From positions 2,604,001-2,668,000 of the forward strand of contig NZ_CP024201.1 in assembly GCF_002749615.1 (NCBI RefSeq): a stretch of DNA of 64,000 nucleotides, in the 5' to 3' direction. This DNA is from Caulobacter mirabilis (lineage in GTDB: Bacteria > Pseudomonadota > Alphaproteobacteria > Caulobacterales > Caulobacteraceae). Shown in pieces: positions 63,698 through 64,000 of the stretch (the stretch's first letter is position 1; the number at the start of each line of letters is the position of its first letter). The position numbers were made by a program, and so were the translations under genes. The notes beneath the pieces are model-generated. The model had not been told where the DNA came from and did not search any database. It saw nothing but the letters and a program-made list of their open reading frames with translations.

Positions 63698-64000
63698 ATG
63701 CAGTTCCGTACAGGCCTTCTGGCCGCGGCGTCCGTCGTGGCCGTCGCCGCCGGCCAAGCCCAGGCGCAGGACGCCGGCGCGCCCGAGACCCAGGTCGAAG
63801 AGATCGTCGTCACCGGCACCCGCGTCGTCGGCCGCAGCCGGCTGGACACCGTCGCGCCGGTCGATGTCGTCACCGCCCAGGCCCTTCAGGAGCGGGGCAG
63901 CACCGAGGTGGCCACGGCCCTGTCGTCCACCGTCCCCTCGATCAACTTCCCGCGGCCGTCGCTGACCGACGGGACCGACAGCATCCGTCCCGCGACCCTG
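63698..64000 (+). CDS. TonB-dependent receptor (C-terminus beyond window)
   Basis: The first 101 codons of an outer-membrane receptor. QFRTGLLAAASVVAVAAGQA is a signal peptide, and EEIVVTGTRVVGRSRLDTVA is the TonB box/plug start with VDVVTAQALQERGSTEVATA. The ligand cannot be told. The ATG follows GAGGGGTAG. About 170 bases of leader after the L9 terminator show no recognised riboswitch. Confidence 0.9.
   Translation, partial: MQFRTGLLAAASVVAVAAGQAQAQDAGAPETQVEEIVVTGTRVVGRSRLDTVAPVDVVTAQALQERGSTEVATALSSTVPSINFPRPSLTDGTDSIRPATL

Overview
High-GC (roughly two-thirds G+C by eye), gene-dense chromosomal DNA from an alphaproteobacterium, most likely a member of the Caulobacterales such as Phenylobacterium or Caulobacter. 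The signs are an NDUFA12-type complex I protein (otherwise mitochondrial and alphaproteobacterial), a HdaA-type DnaA regulator, a DUF2155 protein beside aat and accBC, an LptF-LptG-LptD-SurA-PdxA-RsmA run, and a TonB-dependent receptor at the right edge. The genus is inferred from gene content and order, not from a marker gene. No rRNA, tRNA, CRISPR array, insertion sequence or prophage was seen.

Layout. 1-2.3 kb: an exported amidohydrolase cut by the left edge, a 66-aa protein and thiS. 2.4-6.5 kb: aroQ, accB, accC, aat, then DUF2155 and NDUFA12-like genes on the other strand. 6.7-10.9 kb: a large protein that looks like an inactive relative of class II ribonucleotide reductase, and two exported pentapeptide-repeat proteins. 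10.9-17.4 kb: aspS, a coupled three-gene unit (CHASE2 membrane protein, 125-aa protein, M48 lipoprotein peptidase), and hdaA. 17.6-22.4 kb: an accessory island with a bulb-lectin/HExxH protein facing three unsignalled, probably all-beta proteins. 22.6-26.7 kb: ppk and ppx in overlap, and a DUF1801 protein. 26.8-28.9 kb: a coupled set ending in an exported ClpP-fold serine protease. 28.9-34.5 kb: a HAD hydrolase, rnd, purM, purN and small hypotheticals. 34.7-37.1 kb: ndk and an ABC-F ATPase.

37.1-41.4 kb holds a YCII/DGPF protein coupled to an ECF42-like sigma factor, then SRPBCC, DoxX-like, SRPBCC and alpha/beta-hydrolase genes. Matching TGT(C/A)GG-N17-CGTC sequences lie upstream of the YCII gene and of the first SRPBCC gene, which suggests an autoregulated sigma-factor module. 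41.4-43.8 kb: an I78-like lipoprotein, holC and pepA. 44.0-52.6 kb: lptF-lptG-lptD-surA-pdxA-rsmA, almost all overlapping by 1-4 bases, which joins outer-membrane LPS and protein assembly to vitamin B6 synthesis and rRNA methylation. 52.6-58.8 kb, minus strand: fabD, fabG, acpP, fabF, mltG, yicC, gmk, coupling fatty-acid synthesis to cell-wall processing. 58.9-64 kb: a HAD phosphatase, a zinc alcohol dehydrogenase-like enzyme, an exported peroxiredoxin, a DUF2059 protein, rpsF-rpsR-rplI with a clear terminator, and the start of a TonB-dependent receptor.

The intergenic spaces carry several families of dispersed palindromes, including three copies of a ~105-118 bp nested inverted repeat; one copy runs into the purN start codon.
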